DNA of 64,000 nt from Arthrobacter sp. StoSoilB5 (GTDB lineage: Bacteria; Actinomycetota; Actinomycetes; Actinomycetales; Micrococcaceae): NCBI RefSeq assembly GCF_019977235.1, contig NZ_AP024646.1, forward strand, positions 1,984,001 to 2,048,000. The letters are read 5' to 3'. A program made the position numbers and the translations under genes. Every line of letters starts with the position of its first letter. The first letter of the stretch is position 1. This document shows, piece after piece, positions 54,237-62,117 of this stretch. The notes below the pieces were generated by a model. It worked only from the letters and a program-made list of their open reading frames with translations. It searched no databases and had not been told where the DNA came from.

Positions 54237-54547
54237 TACGGATACTGGCTTGCCAGATCCGTGAGCCTCGGAATAAGCGTCATAGTGATGCACTGCTTGG
54301 AACATATCGAAGTCCACGACCGCGGTAAACAACCCACCGGCGAGCTCCGCTAAGTCGCTACCTTCACCATGCCTCGCTGCAGCAAGGTCGGGCGTATATG
54401 TGGCGGTCGACACGGAAAGTGACAGTTGCAATGCAAAGCTCTCTGGACATGTCCAGAGTGCAGGCGTTCAATTGATTTTGAGGGTTCGCGAGGGCTTGTG
54501 CAGCAAGTCGCCAACGAACCAAGGTTGAACGCATCACTGGGGATGCT
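54237..54547. other. 311-base gap with regulatory palindrome
   Basis: A minus-strand frame (54105-54431, TTG start) has partly protein-like text (AELAGGLFTAVVDFDMFQ) but overlaps the TPR-PIN gene's 3' end, has no ribosome site, and is not called. The clear structure is the palindrome at 54441-54458. Confidence 0.4.
54441..54458. promoter_or_regulatory. Perfect palindrome CTCTGGACATGTCCAGAG upstream of the protease gene
   Basis: An uninterrupted 18-bp palindrome ~90 bases before the ATG at 54548. A half-site CTCTGGACA recurs inside the gene start at 54568-54576. This arrangement suits autoregulation by the EspR/XRE-like protein encoded in the same module. Confidence 0.5.
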
Positions 54548-55039
54548 ATGAACAACAGTCCATATCCCTCTGGACAATCGCCTGCGGAACGTGCGGCGAG
54601 TGCCTTCGATTCCTTAGTGCTTCCAACTCACGTGAACCTGGAACGTCTGGTCAGCGTGGTTGAAGGTTTACGACATCGCCCCATCCAGATCGAAGCTGCC
54701 GGGGCTCTGAATGGTGGGTCGGTTTGCGGCCTATGGCTGTCCACCGAGGACGTCGAGATTATCTTGCACGCAGTCAGTCCGTCTGGACTTCATCGGCAGC
54801 AGTTCGTCCTGCACGAACTCGGGCACATGGTCTTGAGGCACGACGAATTGGTCGTCCCTGCCGACTACATTGAAGTCCTGTTCCCGAACCTTCCCGTGGG
54901 ACTTGTCTCACGCGTACTTGCTCGGAGCAGCTTCACTGATGACTTGGAAGCCGCCGCGGAATCGCTCGCGGATCTGTTCGCAGCCGCAATCAGGAACAGT
55001 GCACGGGAGCCAAGATCGTTCGAGAGGGTCTTCGGATGA
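54548..55039 (+). CDS. ImmA/IrrE-like metalloprotease
   Basis: 163 residues from ATG 54548. The zinc protease motif is FVLHELGHMVLRHDE with H89, E90 and H93. The rest matches the short stand-alone ImmA/IrrE type, including the late acidic EAAAESLADLFAAAI helix that supplies a further ligand in related proteins. ImmA cleaves an XRE-type repressor to switch on a mobile element, and IrrE cleaves DdrO after radiation. An EspR/XRE-like gene lies two genes downstream, so cleavage of that regulator is an attractive inference. The stop overlaps the next start (ATGA). Confidence 0.8.
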   Translation: MNNSPYPSGQSPAERAASAFDSLVLPTHVNLERLVSVVEGLRHRPIQIEAAGALNGGSVCGLWLSTEDVEIILHAVSPSGLHRQQFVLHELGHMVLRHDELVVPADYIEVLFPNLPVGLVSRVLARSSFTDDLEAAAESLADLFAAAIRNSAREPRSFERVFG

Positions 55040-56052
55040 TTCAGATAGTTGCTGCGGTCTTGATTTGGCTCCTCGTCGTTTGCCTCCTGCCCGGAATCAG
55101 GAAACGACGCGATCACAGCGTGCTGACGGCCGCGATCACGATTTCAGTCGCACTGACGCTGAACATCGACCAGGTCTATCCAGGCATCGATGCGTACCTG
55201 GGTGGTCGCAACTTCGTTGACCTGCTGGCCAATATCTCTATGGTCGTCGGGATTTACTTTCTTTCGAGAGCGATCATCAGGGCGGCAACGCCCGACGGAA
55301 GGGTCGAGAAACGAGACGGTGCTGGCATGGTTCTCTTGGCCGTGGTGATCATGGGCCTTGCAGCCAGCTTCAGTGCCATCGTCACCCAGGGCAGTTCCAC
55401 TCGTTTCATGGTGGATTACGGTGACCAGTGGTCTGCTGCCTTCTACTCATCCATCCAGTTCGTATACATCGGCTACGTGGTTAGCGTTACCGGTGTTACG
55501 TGTTTTCGATTTCGCGGCGACATGTTGAAGCCCTATTTCCGCACGGCATTTACGTTCATCGGGGTTGGCTGTAGCTTCGCGGTTCTCCTCGTATTGCTTG
55601 TACTGGTCATGGATGTTCTGCATTTGCAAGGACGCCTGGATGCTATGCGCGCGGTGTCGCCGATTTATGATGCGGCGATCGTTTCCGCCATGACCTTCCT
55701 GTGCGTAGGTCTCGCCATCCCGCCCGTGGCGCGTCGAGTTCTCCGCCATAGGGAATCCGTGACCGAGCAGGAGTTGGTTAGCGGCCTCACGAAAATCTGG
55801 GAAAAGACAACAAAGAAGCGGCAAGATGTTCGGCTCGTGCGAGACACCGAAACGATCAACCAACAGGACCGGGCTCAAAGGCTCCATCGAATGCTTGTTG
55901 AAGTACAGGACGCCCTCTTAGTCGAGCCCAGTTTGGGCAGCTCCTTGGACATCCATGACCTCAATGTCTTGAACGCTGCTGAGAACTATCTGGCGGGACC
56001 TTTCGTGCGCCGAGTTCCAGTTCGTAGACGGAAGCGGGAACAGGCGATATGA
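55036..56052 (+). CDS. Seven-helix membrane protein, MAB_1171c/DUF6545 type
   Basis: 338 residues from ATG 55036. About seven membrane helices fill residues 1-235 (IVAAVLIWLLVVCLLPGI … ISMVVGIYFLSRAI … GVGCSFAVLLVLLVLVMDVL … AAIVSAMTFLCVGLAIPPVA). They are followed by a ~100-residue cytoplasmic domain rich in charged helices (RAQRLHRMLVEVQDALLVEP). The layout fits the actinobacterial MAB_1171c-like family of putative transporters or sensors, commonly seen beside ImmA/IrrE and XRE genes; I assign the family from layout and context rather than a search. Overlaps of four bases on both sides show a single translational unit. It could be a membrane signal receiver acting on the protease; this is inference. 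Confidence 0.65.
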   Translation: MIQIVAAVLIWLLVVCLLPGIRKRRDHSVLTAAITISVALTLNIDQVYPGIDAYLGGRNFVDLLANISMVVGIYFLSRAIIRAATPDGRVEKRDGAGMVLLAVVIMGLAASFSAIVTQGSSTRFMVDYGDQWSAAFYSSIQFVYIGYVVSVTGVTCFRFRGDMLKPYFRTAFTFIGVGCSFAVLLVLLVLVMDVLHLQGRLDAMRAVSPIYDAAIVSAMTFLCVGLAIPPVARRVLRHRESVTEQELVSGLTKIWEKTTKKRQDVRLVRDTETINQQDRAQRLHRMLVEVQDALLVEPSLGSSLDIHDLNVLNAAENYLAGPFVRRVPVRRRKREQAI

Positions 56053-56507
56053 CGGATGATGCCAGTTCCTATGAATCTCCTCAGACCAGATTGGCGCGAA
56101 AGCTCAACCTTCTTCTTGACCTTTATGAGGCCGAGGGATCGGAGGCATTGACGTACCCGCAGATCAATCAGCACATGAGTCAGCGCGGAACGCCACTTTC
56201 CCGCTCCCGCTGGGCCTACATGCGCAGCGGGGATAGCTCGCTGGCAAATGATCCTCTGCTGCTCCGTAATCTTGCCGAGTTCTTCGGCGTCGACCGTAAC
56301 TACCTCTTGGATGATGCCGGGGAGATACCAGAGCTGGTAGACGCTCAGCTGGAGCTTCTTCGGACCCTGCGTGAGTCACGTGTGCGGAACTTCGCCGCTC
56401 GTCAGTTGCAGGGGATCTCTCCGGAAACCCTGGTGAGGCTCCGCCAAGTGATCGACGAACGCAAGACGGCCCAGGGGGTGGACGATGCCGATAGCAACCA
56501 GTCGTAG
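56049..56507 (+). CDS. EspR-like XRE-family transcriptional regulator
   Basis: 152 residues from ATG 56049. The N-terminal HTH (TRLARKLNLLLDLYEAEGSE … LSRSRWAYMRSGD) and following LLLRNLAEFFGVDRNYLLDD match the fold of mycobacterial EspR, including the C-terminal dimerisation helix (ELLRTLRESRVRNFAARQLQ … SPETLVRLRQVID). EspR-type proteins bind DNA as dimers of dimers and regulate export or surface genes. It overlaps the membrane protein upstream and the hydrolase downstream (23 bases). Likely controls its own module through the palindrome at 54441. Paralogous to the gene at 58140. Confidence 0.78.
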   Translation: MTDDASSYESPQTRLARKLNLLLDLYEAEGSEALTYPQINQHMSQRGTPLSRSRWAYMRSGDSSLANDPLLLRNLAEFFGVDRNYLLDDAGEIPELVDAQLELLRTLRESRVRNFAARQLQGISPETLVRLRQVIDERKTAQGVDDADSNQS

Positions 56508-57702
56508 GGCTCTAGAGGTTGGAGTTCTTGCTGCATCCGGGGCTTTGCTTGCAGGCGCCGCCGGAGCAGCGTATTTCGCTCGTCAAGTCGTGGTGCCAAA
56601 ATACAGCCGCCGTGAGGGTTTGGACGTTCGGGCAGTGCACACCAATGGTGACGGATCTCTTGAAATCGAACTTTCCGCAACGGAACAAACGAGAGCGCCG
56701 GGACGGTACAGCTTTTGGTTTGACCAAGGAAGAGGCCATGCATGTCTAGGGCCCGTCGTTGAATCGAACCCCGACCGGAACACAGTAACCCGGGCGGTGG
56801 AGCGCGTGGACTCTGGAGACCTCAAACTGGCCAGCACTGGGATTTGGAGTGGGTACGTTTACTCGAAACCTGAGCAACTTGGTGTGCAGCACGAAGACCT
56901 TGAGATCACAGTCGACAACGGCGTCGCCCCTGCGTGGAGGTTCGATCCGCCCGCCAGGGTCGAAGCATCCGGTGTCTGGGCCATCCACATCCACGGAATG
57001 GGTGGCAAAAGGGCTGGCACTCTTCGCGGCATACCGGTCGCAAGGCGCCTGGGACTGACGTCGCTGGTAGTCTCATTCCGCAACGACGGCGACGCCCCGC
57101 CGTCGTACGATGGCCGCTATAGCCTCGGCCAAGGCGAGTGGCGCGACGTCGAGGCCGCCATCAAGTACGCCATTTCCAATGGCGCTGAAAGCATCGTCCT
57201 TTTTGGATGGTCACTTGGCGCGGCCATCGCCCTTCAAGCAACGGCCCTATCGCAGAGTTCGTCACGAGTAGCCGGGATGGTTCTCGACGCGCCTGTCTTC
57301 GACTGGCGAACCACTCTGGCTGCGAATGCCAAGTCTGCAGGGCTGCCTCGGCCGCTCGTGCATTTGGGCTTCAGCATTCTTCGATCCAAGACCCTCCGAT
57401 GGGTGACCGGCCTTGCTGAACCCATCTGTCTCGATTCTCTGGACTGGCTGACGCGAGCAACGGAACTGAAAAAGCCGATCCTCGTACTCCATGGAGAGAA
57501 GGACGATACAACACCCTTCGAAGCATCCAAGAAAGCTGCCAGTCTGAGGCCGGACTTAGTCAGATTGGTGGAGTTTGACGCTGAGGGCCACTCTCTGGAG
57601 TGGAATGTCGACCCCGCAAAGTGGGAGCGATCGGTCGAGGAGTGGTTCCATGGTCTCCAGTTGGCCGTCGCTAGTCCTGAGCAAGCGGCGGCACAGTCGT
57701 AG
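56485..57702 (+). CDS. Alpha/beta hydrolase with N-terminal membrane anchor
   Basis: 405 residues from ATG 56485, overlapping the regulator by 23 bases. An N-terminal hydrophobic segment (VGVLAASGALLAGAAGAAYF, residues 12-31) is a membrane anchor or signal. A ~120-residue beta-rich domain precedes the hydrolase fold. Catalytic triad candidates: S243 in LFGWSLGAAIALQ, D340/D341 in HGEKDDTTPFEAS, and H369 in DAEGHSLEW; the oxyanion text is IHIHGMGGKRAG. It probably hydrolyses an ester, lipid or peptide at or outside the membrane. As the enzymatic output of the protease-membrane protein-regulator module it may make or destroy a signal, or act as an effector. The substrate is unknown. Confidence 0.78.
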   Translation: MPIATSRRALEVGVLAASGALLAGAAGAAYFARQVVVPKYSRREGLDVRAVHTNGDGSLEIELSATEQTRAPGRYSFWFDQGRGHACLGPVVESNPDRNTVTRAVERVDSGDLKLASTGIWSGYVYSKPEQLGVQHEDLEITVDNGVAPAWRFDPPARVEASGVWAIHIHGMGGKRAGTLRGIPVARRLGLTSLVVSFRNDGDAPPSYDGRYSLGQGEWRDVEAAIKYAISNGAESIVLFGWSLGAAIALQATALSQSSSRVAGMVLDAPVFDWRTTLAANAKSAGLPRPLVHLGFSILRSKTLRWVTGLAEPICLDSLDWLTRATELKKPILVLHGEKDDTTPFEASKKAASLRPDLVRLVEFDAEGHSLEWNVDPAKWERSVEEWFHGLQLAVASPEQAAAQS

Positions 57703-57955
57703 GAGGCATTTGCACTGAGTACTGGGCCGCCAGGTCGATGAGCTGGCACTCGACGCGCGAGGCGTGGGCGGTGTAACGCTCGTCAGCCAAAGCATGAACG
57801 TAACCGGCCGATTCAAGGACGAGAAGATGGTGCCGGACAGTTGCTCGAGAAGCTTGAAGTACTGAAGCCAAGACGCCAGGGGACGATGGCCCGCTTCTAA
57901 TCAGGAAGCGGAGGATCTGGCTCCGTGTTCGGTTCATCAAGATGGATGTCGACAT
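57671..57955 (-). CDS. ArsR-like winged-helix protein (1)
   Basis: 94 residues from ATG 57955; ATG 57937 is also possible. A compact winged helix: NRTRSQILRFLIRSGPSSPG, VLASVLQASRATVRHHLLVL and ESAGYVHALADERYTAH. No metal-binding cysteines of classic ArsR are evident. The last 32 bases overlap, tail to tail, the 3' end of the hydrolase gene. The promoter side faces the inverted repeat TGTAGA-N4-TCTACA at 57991, a candidate autoregulatory site. Confidence 0.7.
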   Translation of the reverse strand: MSTSILMNRTRSQILRFLIRSGPSSPGVLASVLQASRATVRHHLLVLESAGYVHALADERYTAHASRVECQLIDLAAQYSVQMPPTTVPPLAQD

Positions 57956-57990
57956 TCAAACCACGGCTCAGGATTGTGGAGGATGCTTGC

Positions 57991-58006
57991 TGTAGACGGG
58001 TCTACA
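57991..58006. promoter_or_regulatory. Inverted repeat TGTAGACGGGTCTACA
   Basis: Six-base arms with a four-base spacer, 36 bases upstream of the ArsR-like start and ~135 bases before the EspR-like gene. A further TACA/TGTA pair follows at 58008-58040. Candidate operator for either divergent regulator. Confidence 0.45.
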
Positions 58007-58139
58007 GCTACAGGATACGCCTCATGTAGGTAGCGGAACAGATTCAATGCGCAGTTGATTGTCTAGCCACGGCGCTCGCGGAATACTGATGGCAACGCAG
58101 CAGCATTTCTAATCCAACGAAGCAGTCGAAAGGTGGAGC

Positions 58140-58646
58140 ATGCCGGCAAAAGACGCTAGCCGCGACGGCGGGTTGTCGCCGCAGGCCGCCCTCGCCCGCC
58201 GACTCAACCTGCTGCTCGATGTCGTTGTGGCCGAGAGGGGTTCGCCCGTCACTTTCAGGGAGATTGAGGCCGGCCTCCGAGCTCGAGGAGTCCAGATCTC
58301 CAGAGCCAGATGGTTCTATATGAAGGACGGGACAGGGCGCCTGGTTAGTGACCCGGAGCTGCTCGCCGCTATCTGCGAGATGTTCGACGTAGATCCCTCC
58401 TATCTGCTGAACGGAGTCGAAGGCGATATTCCAGAACGCATCGACTCGCAGCTGGAGTTTGTGAAGTCTCTGAGGGCAGCCCGGGTGAAGACATTCGCCG
58501 CCAGGACGCTCGGAGACGTCTCGCCAGAAACGCTGCGCGCAATCTCCGAGTTTCTGAACAAGGACATCGACTTGCACCCGAATGGCGAGCGGGCCGCAGC
58601 TATTCCTCCAGGACATACCGAAGATGGGCGTCCAGTAACTCCTTGA
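58140..58646 (+). CDS. EspR-like XRE-family transcriptional regulator (2)
   Basis: 168 residues from ATG 58140 with GGTGGAG upstream. Aligned by eye to the protein at 56049: ALARRLNLLLDVVVAERGSP, then RARWFYMKDGTGRLVSDPEL, EMFDVDPSYLLNG, and DSQLEFVKSLRAARVKTFAA with SPETLRAISEFLN. The spacing of HTH and C-terminal helix is the same, so the two are paralogues from duplication or recruitment. It carries an extra polar tail of ~25 residues. Its 3' end overlaps the ArsR-like gene (2) by 47 bases, tail to tail. Confidence 0.78.
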   Translation: MPAKDASRDGGLSPQAALARRLNLLLDVVVAERGSPVTFREIEAGLRARGVQISRARWFYMKDGTGRLVSDPELLAAICEMFDVDPSYLLNGVEGDIPERIDSQLEFVKSLRAARVKTFAARTLGDVSPETLRAISEFLNKDIDLHPNGERAAAIPPGHTEDGRPVTP

Positions 58647-58923
58647 TGCGGGCAGGATTCGCTGAATAGCGAGGAGAGCGGCCATGGCGCCGTCCGGCTT
58701 CCACATCGACTTCAATGGCACCGACCTGTTCAAGTGCGATGAGGTGTTTTGCGACGCTCGGCTCGCCGGCGCTGACTGCTGCGACGATGTCCCCCCTGGA
58801 CGCAGGACCATTTGCCGTTAGGAATCTCAGAATCTCATTGCGGGAGCGGTTCCCGAACGTCGCCACGGCGTCTTCAACGTCAGGCGACCAGGCGTCGTCG
58901 TGAGGCTGCGTGATCCGTGGCAT
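58600..58923 (-). CDS. ArsR-like winged-helix protein (2)
   Basis: 107 residues from ATG 58923 (GGAG upstream); the longer start at 58947 lacks a ribosome site. Winged helix: ATFGNRSRNEILRFLTANGP, ASRGDIVAAVSAGEPSVAKH and LIALEQVGAIEVDVEAGRRH. It resembles ArsR-like protein (1) in the NRSRxxILRFL opening, so the two are probably paralogues. It overlaps the EspR-like gene (2) tail to tail and is divergent from the sigma-like gene, with an AT-rich gap between them. Confidence 0.7.
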   Translation of the reverse strand: MPRITQPHDDAWSPDVEDAVATFGNRSRNEILRFLTANGPASRGDIVAAVSAGEPSVAKHLIALEQVGAIEVDVEAGRRHGRSPRYSANPARIKELLDAHLRYVLEE

Positions 58924-59107
58924 GGCTCCATTCTTGCTGAACAACATGGAAAATGTAAGAACTGGAGTCTTGACGATACTTTAATTATCTTTGACAATAA
59001 TTGTTAGAAGCTTTGAGTTCGTGGTCGCGTTGTTGATCCGGCCACATCGAACGCAGCCGCGGCGCGGCGGGCGTACAGAAAAGTAGCTATTTGAAGCGGT
59101 GAGGGCC
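58924..59107. promoter_or_regulatory. AT-rich divergent gap before the sigma-like gene
   Basis: The segment near 58965-59010 is strikingly AT-rich for this window and holds TTGACG and TTGACA hexamers plus the small symmetric ACAATAATTGTT. It is the likely shared promoter region of the ArsR-like (2) and sigma-like genes. Confidence 0.4.
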
Positions 59108-60004
59108 ATGAGCCTGAACAACGAGGCGGATCACGCCAAACAACTTCAGTCGCGGCCAGGGACCGTGGACATCTCCCTCCTAAGTCCACCGTCGCCGACT
59201 TTGTCCGTGTCTGTCGACCAAATAATGGGAGCGGTCGAAGGGGTCAGGCGCTACGTCGTCTCGCATTTGTCACACATTGGCCGTTCGTGCGATGTAGACG
59301 ATGTGCTGCAGGACGTCCGCGTAGCTGTCTGGGATGGCGTTGCAAAGGGCCATTACCGCCAGCTCCCGGGAATCCCCTTTGAAGCCTGGGTTCAGGGCGT
59401 GGCATCGAACATCTGTGCGGCTCATGTCCGACGCGAGCTCAACCACAAGGCGTTGCCTTTGTTGCTCGATCCAACCGGCGAAGAGGTTTCTGGATCGTGG
59501 GGGCATTTGTCCGCACTTCTCATCGCCCAGGACAATCAGGAAACTCAGGCAGTCATCGACCACGAATGGGCGCTGATGGTGCTGCGGCTGACTCGGGAGG
59601 CTGTGTCCGATCCGACTTGGCGGATGGCGGTGGACAGTCTCTCCGCCCCGCGTCAGTATGCGCTTCCGACGCCGCAGGACCGTCGCCGCTGGAATGCCGT
59701 TACTGCGGTCCGGCAGACCGCAAAGACGGTCAGCCAAGCACTCGACGTGGCACCCGGAAGTGTTCGCGATATCGGTTGGCTGTGTCAGCGCGCGGTTGAG
59801 TGCCTTCCGAGTGCTCTACTGCGCGCCGTTGCCGAAGGCATTGTTCTTCCGGAGCTTCACGGGGCAGAACGCCAAGAGGCGATTGCTCGGATTGCGGCGG
59901 ACCTCGGAGTCACTGATCGATACGTGGCTGTGCAGATAGGCACGGCGCGGCGGCTGTACCAGACGGCATGGCGCGTGGTGCGCCGGTCCGCCAATTTCGT
60001 TTGA
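59108..60004 (+). CDS. Sigma-70-family-like factor
   Basis: 298 residues from ATG 59108 (GAGGG upstream; GTG 59099 possible). Residues ~40-115 resemble sigma region 2: GVRRYVVSHLSHIGRSCDVD, DVLQDVRVAVWDGVAKGHYR and IPFEAWVQGVASNICAAHVR. The middle ~120 residues are unusual, and the C-terminus has a possible region 4-like HTH (IARIAADLGVTDRYVAVQIG). Longer than normal ECF factors (~180-200). It may direct transcription of the transfer genes that follow 54 bases later. If region 4 is not functional it could instead be a DNA-binding regulator. Confidence 0.65.
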   Translation: MSLNNEADHAKQLQSRPGTVDISLLSPPSPTLSVSVDQIMGAVEGVRRYVVSHLSHIGRSCDVDDVLQDVRVAVWDGVAKGHYRQLPGIPFEAWVQGVASNICAAHVRRELNHKALPLLLDPTGEEVSGSWGHLSALLIAQDNQETQAVIDHEWALMVLRLTREAVSDPTWRMAVDSLSAPRQYALPTPQDRRRWNAVTAVRQTAKTVSQALDVAPGSVRDIGWLCQRAVECLPSALLRAVAEGIVLPELHGAERQEAIARIAADLGVTDRYVAVQIGTARRLYQTAWRVVRRSANFV

Positions 60005-60058
60005 CTGTTGGCGGCCTTGCGCCGCCGATACCGTCAGCTGACTTTAGGGAGCGCGACC

Positions 60059-60781
60059 ATGAGAACTCGCAGCGCTGGCACATCTCGCCGGCGCCTACGT
60101 CAGTGGATGCTCGGGCTGACCGTGCTCATGATCCCTGGATCGTTGGTTCTACTGCTCGCTTGGCCGCCGGCTGCGCCTGCCATCAAAGTTGCGCCAGCGA
60201 CCGGATCTGCGGCTTCGGCTCCGGCACCGGCACCGAGTGCTTCTGCCACGATTCCAACAACCCCCACGAAAAAGACGCCGCAGGTAAGTCCGAAAGCGGT
60301 ACCCGTCGCGCCGAAACCAACAGATTTCCGCGCCGTCGCTTCAGGGGCTGCGGAAGCCATTTACACATGGGACACGCGAACCTCGTCGTATTCCGAAGTC
60401 TACGGCCGGGTTCGCGATCTCTGGGTTCTTCTTCCAGATGGTTCCAATCCATGGGCCGTTCTGGTTCAAGAGTTCGAGGCCACAGGCGTCAATGCTGGAT
60501 CCTTCGCGACGTTGTCCGGTGAAGGTGCCTTCCGCGAAGCGAAATCCGAGTCGATGATGTGCGACGGGCAGCTGATCAAGGTGCGTGAACGACCTGCTCC
60601 GTGGCAAGGGCTTCACGTCTGCACGGTGCGGCTTCGCGTCGACGACCACACATTGGCCAGTACCAACTCGTACTCTGTTCCGGTCAGTGTCATGGTGAAC
60701 TGTCCTCCGGCGCCGACAGCACCTGCTGACCGTTGCGTGATGGTCGCGTTCTACGCGTCCTCCGACCGGATCGTGTACTGA
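60059..60781 (+). CDS. Membrane-anchored protein, probable conjugation component
   Basis: 240 residues from ATG 60059 (AGGGAGCG upstream). One N-terminal membrane helix (WMLGLTVLMIPGSLVLLLAW), a Pro/Ala/Ser/Thr-rich linker (~residues 40-90), then a ~140-residue globular domain outside the membrane with four cysteines. This build resembles VirB8/TcpC-like or other single-pass conjugation proteins, but I do not recognise a specific family. The stop overlaps the next start (TGATG), tying it to the cell-wall hydrolase. Confidence 0.5.
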   Translation: MRTRSAGTSRRRLRQWMLGLTVLMIPGSLVLLLAWPPAAPAIKVAPATGSAASAPAPAPSASATIPTTPTKKTPQVSPKAVPVAPKPTDFRAVASGAAEAIYTWDTRTSSYSEVYGRVRDLWVLLPDGSNPWAVLVQEFEATGVNAGSFATLSGEGAFREAKSESMMCDGQLIKVRERPAPWQGLHVCTVRLRVDDHTLASTNSYSVPVSVMVNCPPAPTAPADRCVMVAFYASSDRIVY

Positions 60782-61890
60782 TGCCTCATCCCGGACTCGC
60801 CGTTGTTCTCGTGCGACGCCGCACCTCGTTCAGGTTAGTGGCAGCGTTGGCGGCAGTTGTGGCGCTTGCATTAGTTGTTGTTGCAAGTGCGGTGGCGGTT
60901 GTCTTGGTTGAGGATCGTCCGACGGCGGGAGTCGTCTGCATCTCCGGCGGTGGCTCGCGTGATGGACTGGTTGATGGTCCCGATGACTTGAACTTGGCCG
61001 CTGGCATCGGAGTCGCCGGGCTGGCACCGGCCCAGATGAACGTCGCCAAGGGTTACGTCTCGGCCGGTAAGGGGCTTGGCCTGCCCCGCGAGGCGCTGGT
61101 GATCGCCATCATGATGTCGCTACAGGAGTCGAGCCTGCGGATGCTGGCCAATAGCAATGTGCCCGAGTCTTTCAACTATCCGCACGATGGCGTTGGTAGC
61201 GACCACGATTCCGTGGGCTCGGCTCAGCAACGGCCGGCCGCGGGATGGGGGAGCGTCCAGGAGTTGATGGACATCACCTACAACGCCCGAGCCTTCTATG
61301 GAGGACCGTCGGGGCCGAATCATGGAAGCCCTCGTGGGTTGCTCGATGTCCCTGGGTGGGCCACGCTGAGCAAGGGGCAGGCTGCGCAGGCTGTGCAGGT
61401 CTCGGCGTTCCCTGAACTATACGCCCGGTGGGAACCACAAGCGTCGGCTATTGTGGATGCTCTTGATGGGATCGTGCCGACTCCAGTATGTAAGGACGCC
61501 CCGGCTGCCGGCCCAGACGTTGTCCAAGCTGAAAGCCTGAGTCAGACCCGTCAGGACATTCTTCGCTTCACAAAGATGGGTGTGGGAGGGGCTTACGTCT
61601 GGGGTGGCACGGCGTTCAGAGCTTGGGATTGTTCGGGCTTTGTGCAATGGATCTACAGGCAGGTCGGAATTGAGCTGCCTCGAGTCGAGCAGTGGCGAGT
61701 CGGCCAGATGACGGATAGCCCTCAAATTGGCGACCTGGTAGTTCAGAACCCTCAAGGGCCCTACAACTGGGGACACGTCGGGATTTACGCAGGCAACGGA
61801 ATGATGTACAGCGCCCTCAATCCGTCTGTAGGGACGTTGCTGCACCCAATCGACTGGAATCCAGGTACGGCCTACTTTGATCTGACTTAG
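60781..61890 (+). CDS. Bifunctional transglycosylase-like / NlpC-P60 cell-wall hydrolase
   Basis: 369 residues from ATG 60781. N-terminal membrane helix (LVAALAAVVALALVVVASAV). A lytic-transglycosylase-like region follows (about 85-220: IAIMMSLQESSLRMLANSNV … SVGSAQQRPAAGWGSVQELM), with the E of QESSL as likely catalytic residue. The C-terminal NlpC/P60 domain has GGAYVWGGTAFRAWDCSGFV with C284 and NWGHVGIYAGNG with H332. The pair of peptidoglycan-cutting domains is the layout of conjugative-element wall hydrolases (such as Tn916 Orf14), which open the wall for the transfer channel. No transfer ATPase or relaxase gene is in the window. Confidence 0.82.
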   Translation: MPHPGLAVVLVRRRTSFRLVAALAAVVALALVVVASAVAVVLVEDRPTAGVVCISGGGSRDGLVDGPDDLNLAAGIGVAGLAPAQMNVAKGYVSAGKGLGLPREALVIAIMMSLQESSLRMLANSNVPESFNYPHDGVGSDHDSVGSAQQRPAAGWGSVQELMDITYNARAFYGGPSGPNHGSPRGLLDVPGWATLSKGQAAQAVQVSAFPELYARWEPQASAIVDALDGIVPTPVCKDAPAAGPDVVQAESLSQTRQDILRFTKMGVGGAYVWGGTAFRAWDCSGFVQWIYRQVGIELPRVEQWRVGQMTDSPQIGDLVVQNPQGPYNWGHVGIYAGNGMMYSALNPSVGTLLHPIDWNPGTAYFDLT

Positions 61891-62117
61891 CGGATACGGT
61901 GTGTTGCCATACTTCTCACGAAGTTGCTGCCTATGGTGCTCCGAGTTCCCAGCCAGACGGGCCCGCAAAGACAATGAGTCTCCGTCTTGTTATCACATCA
62001 AATATGCGCTTGCCGAGTGGCGTCGCGAAAAAGCTGTGGCCGTGCGCGATAGTGGAACAAACAACTATATCGGGGAGATCATTGTTGAGGTCGGGTAGCG
62101 ACATTGCCACTAAAATC
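61891..62117. other. Gap before the ATPase gene
   Basis: The frame of the ATPase is open through most of it, but the composition is not protein-like. A TTG at 62082 with GGGGAG upstream is a possible alternative start. No clear terminator. Confidence 0.35.

Noticed and set aside
54105..54431. Minus-strand open frame of 108 codons overlapping the TPR-PIN 3' end
   Set aside because: TTG start without ribosome site and overlap with a confident gene, despite some protein-like text.
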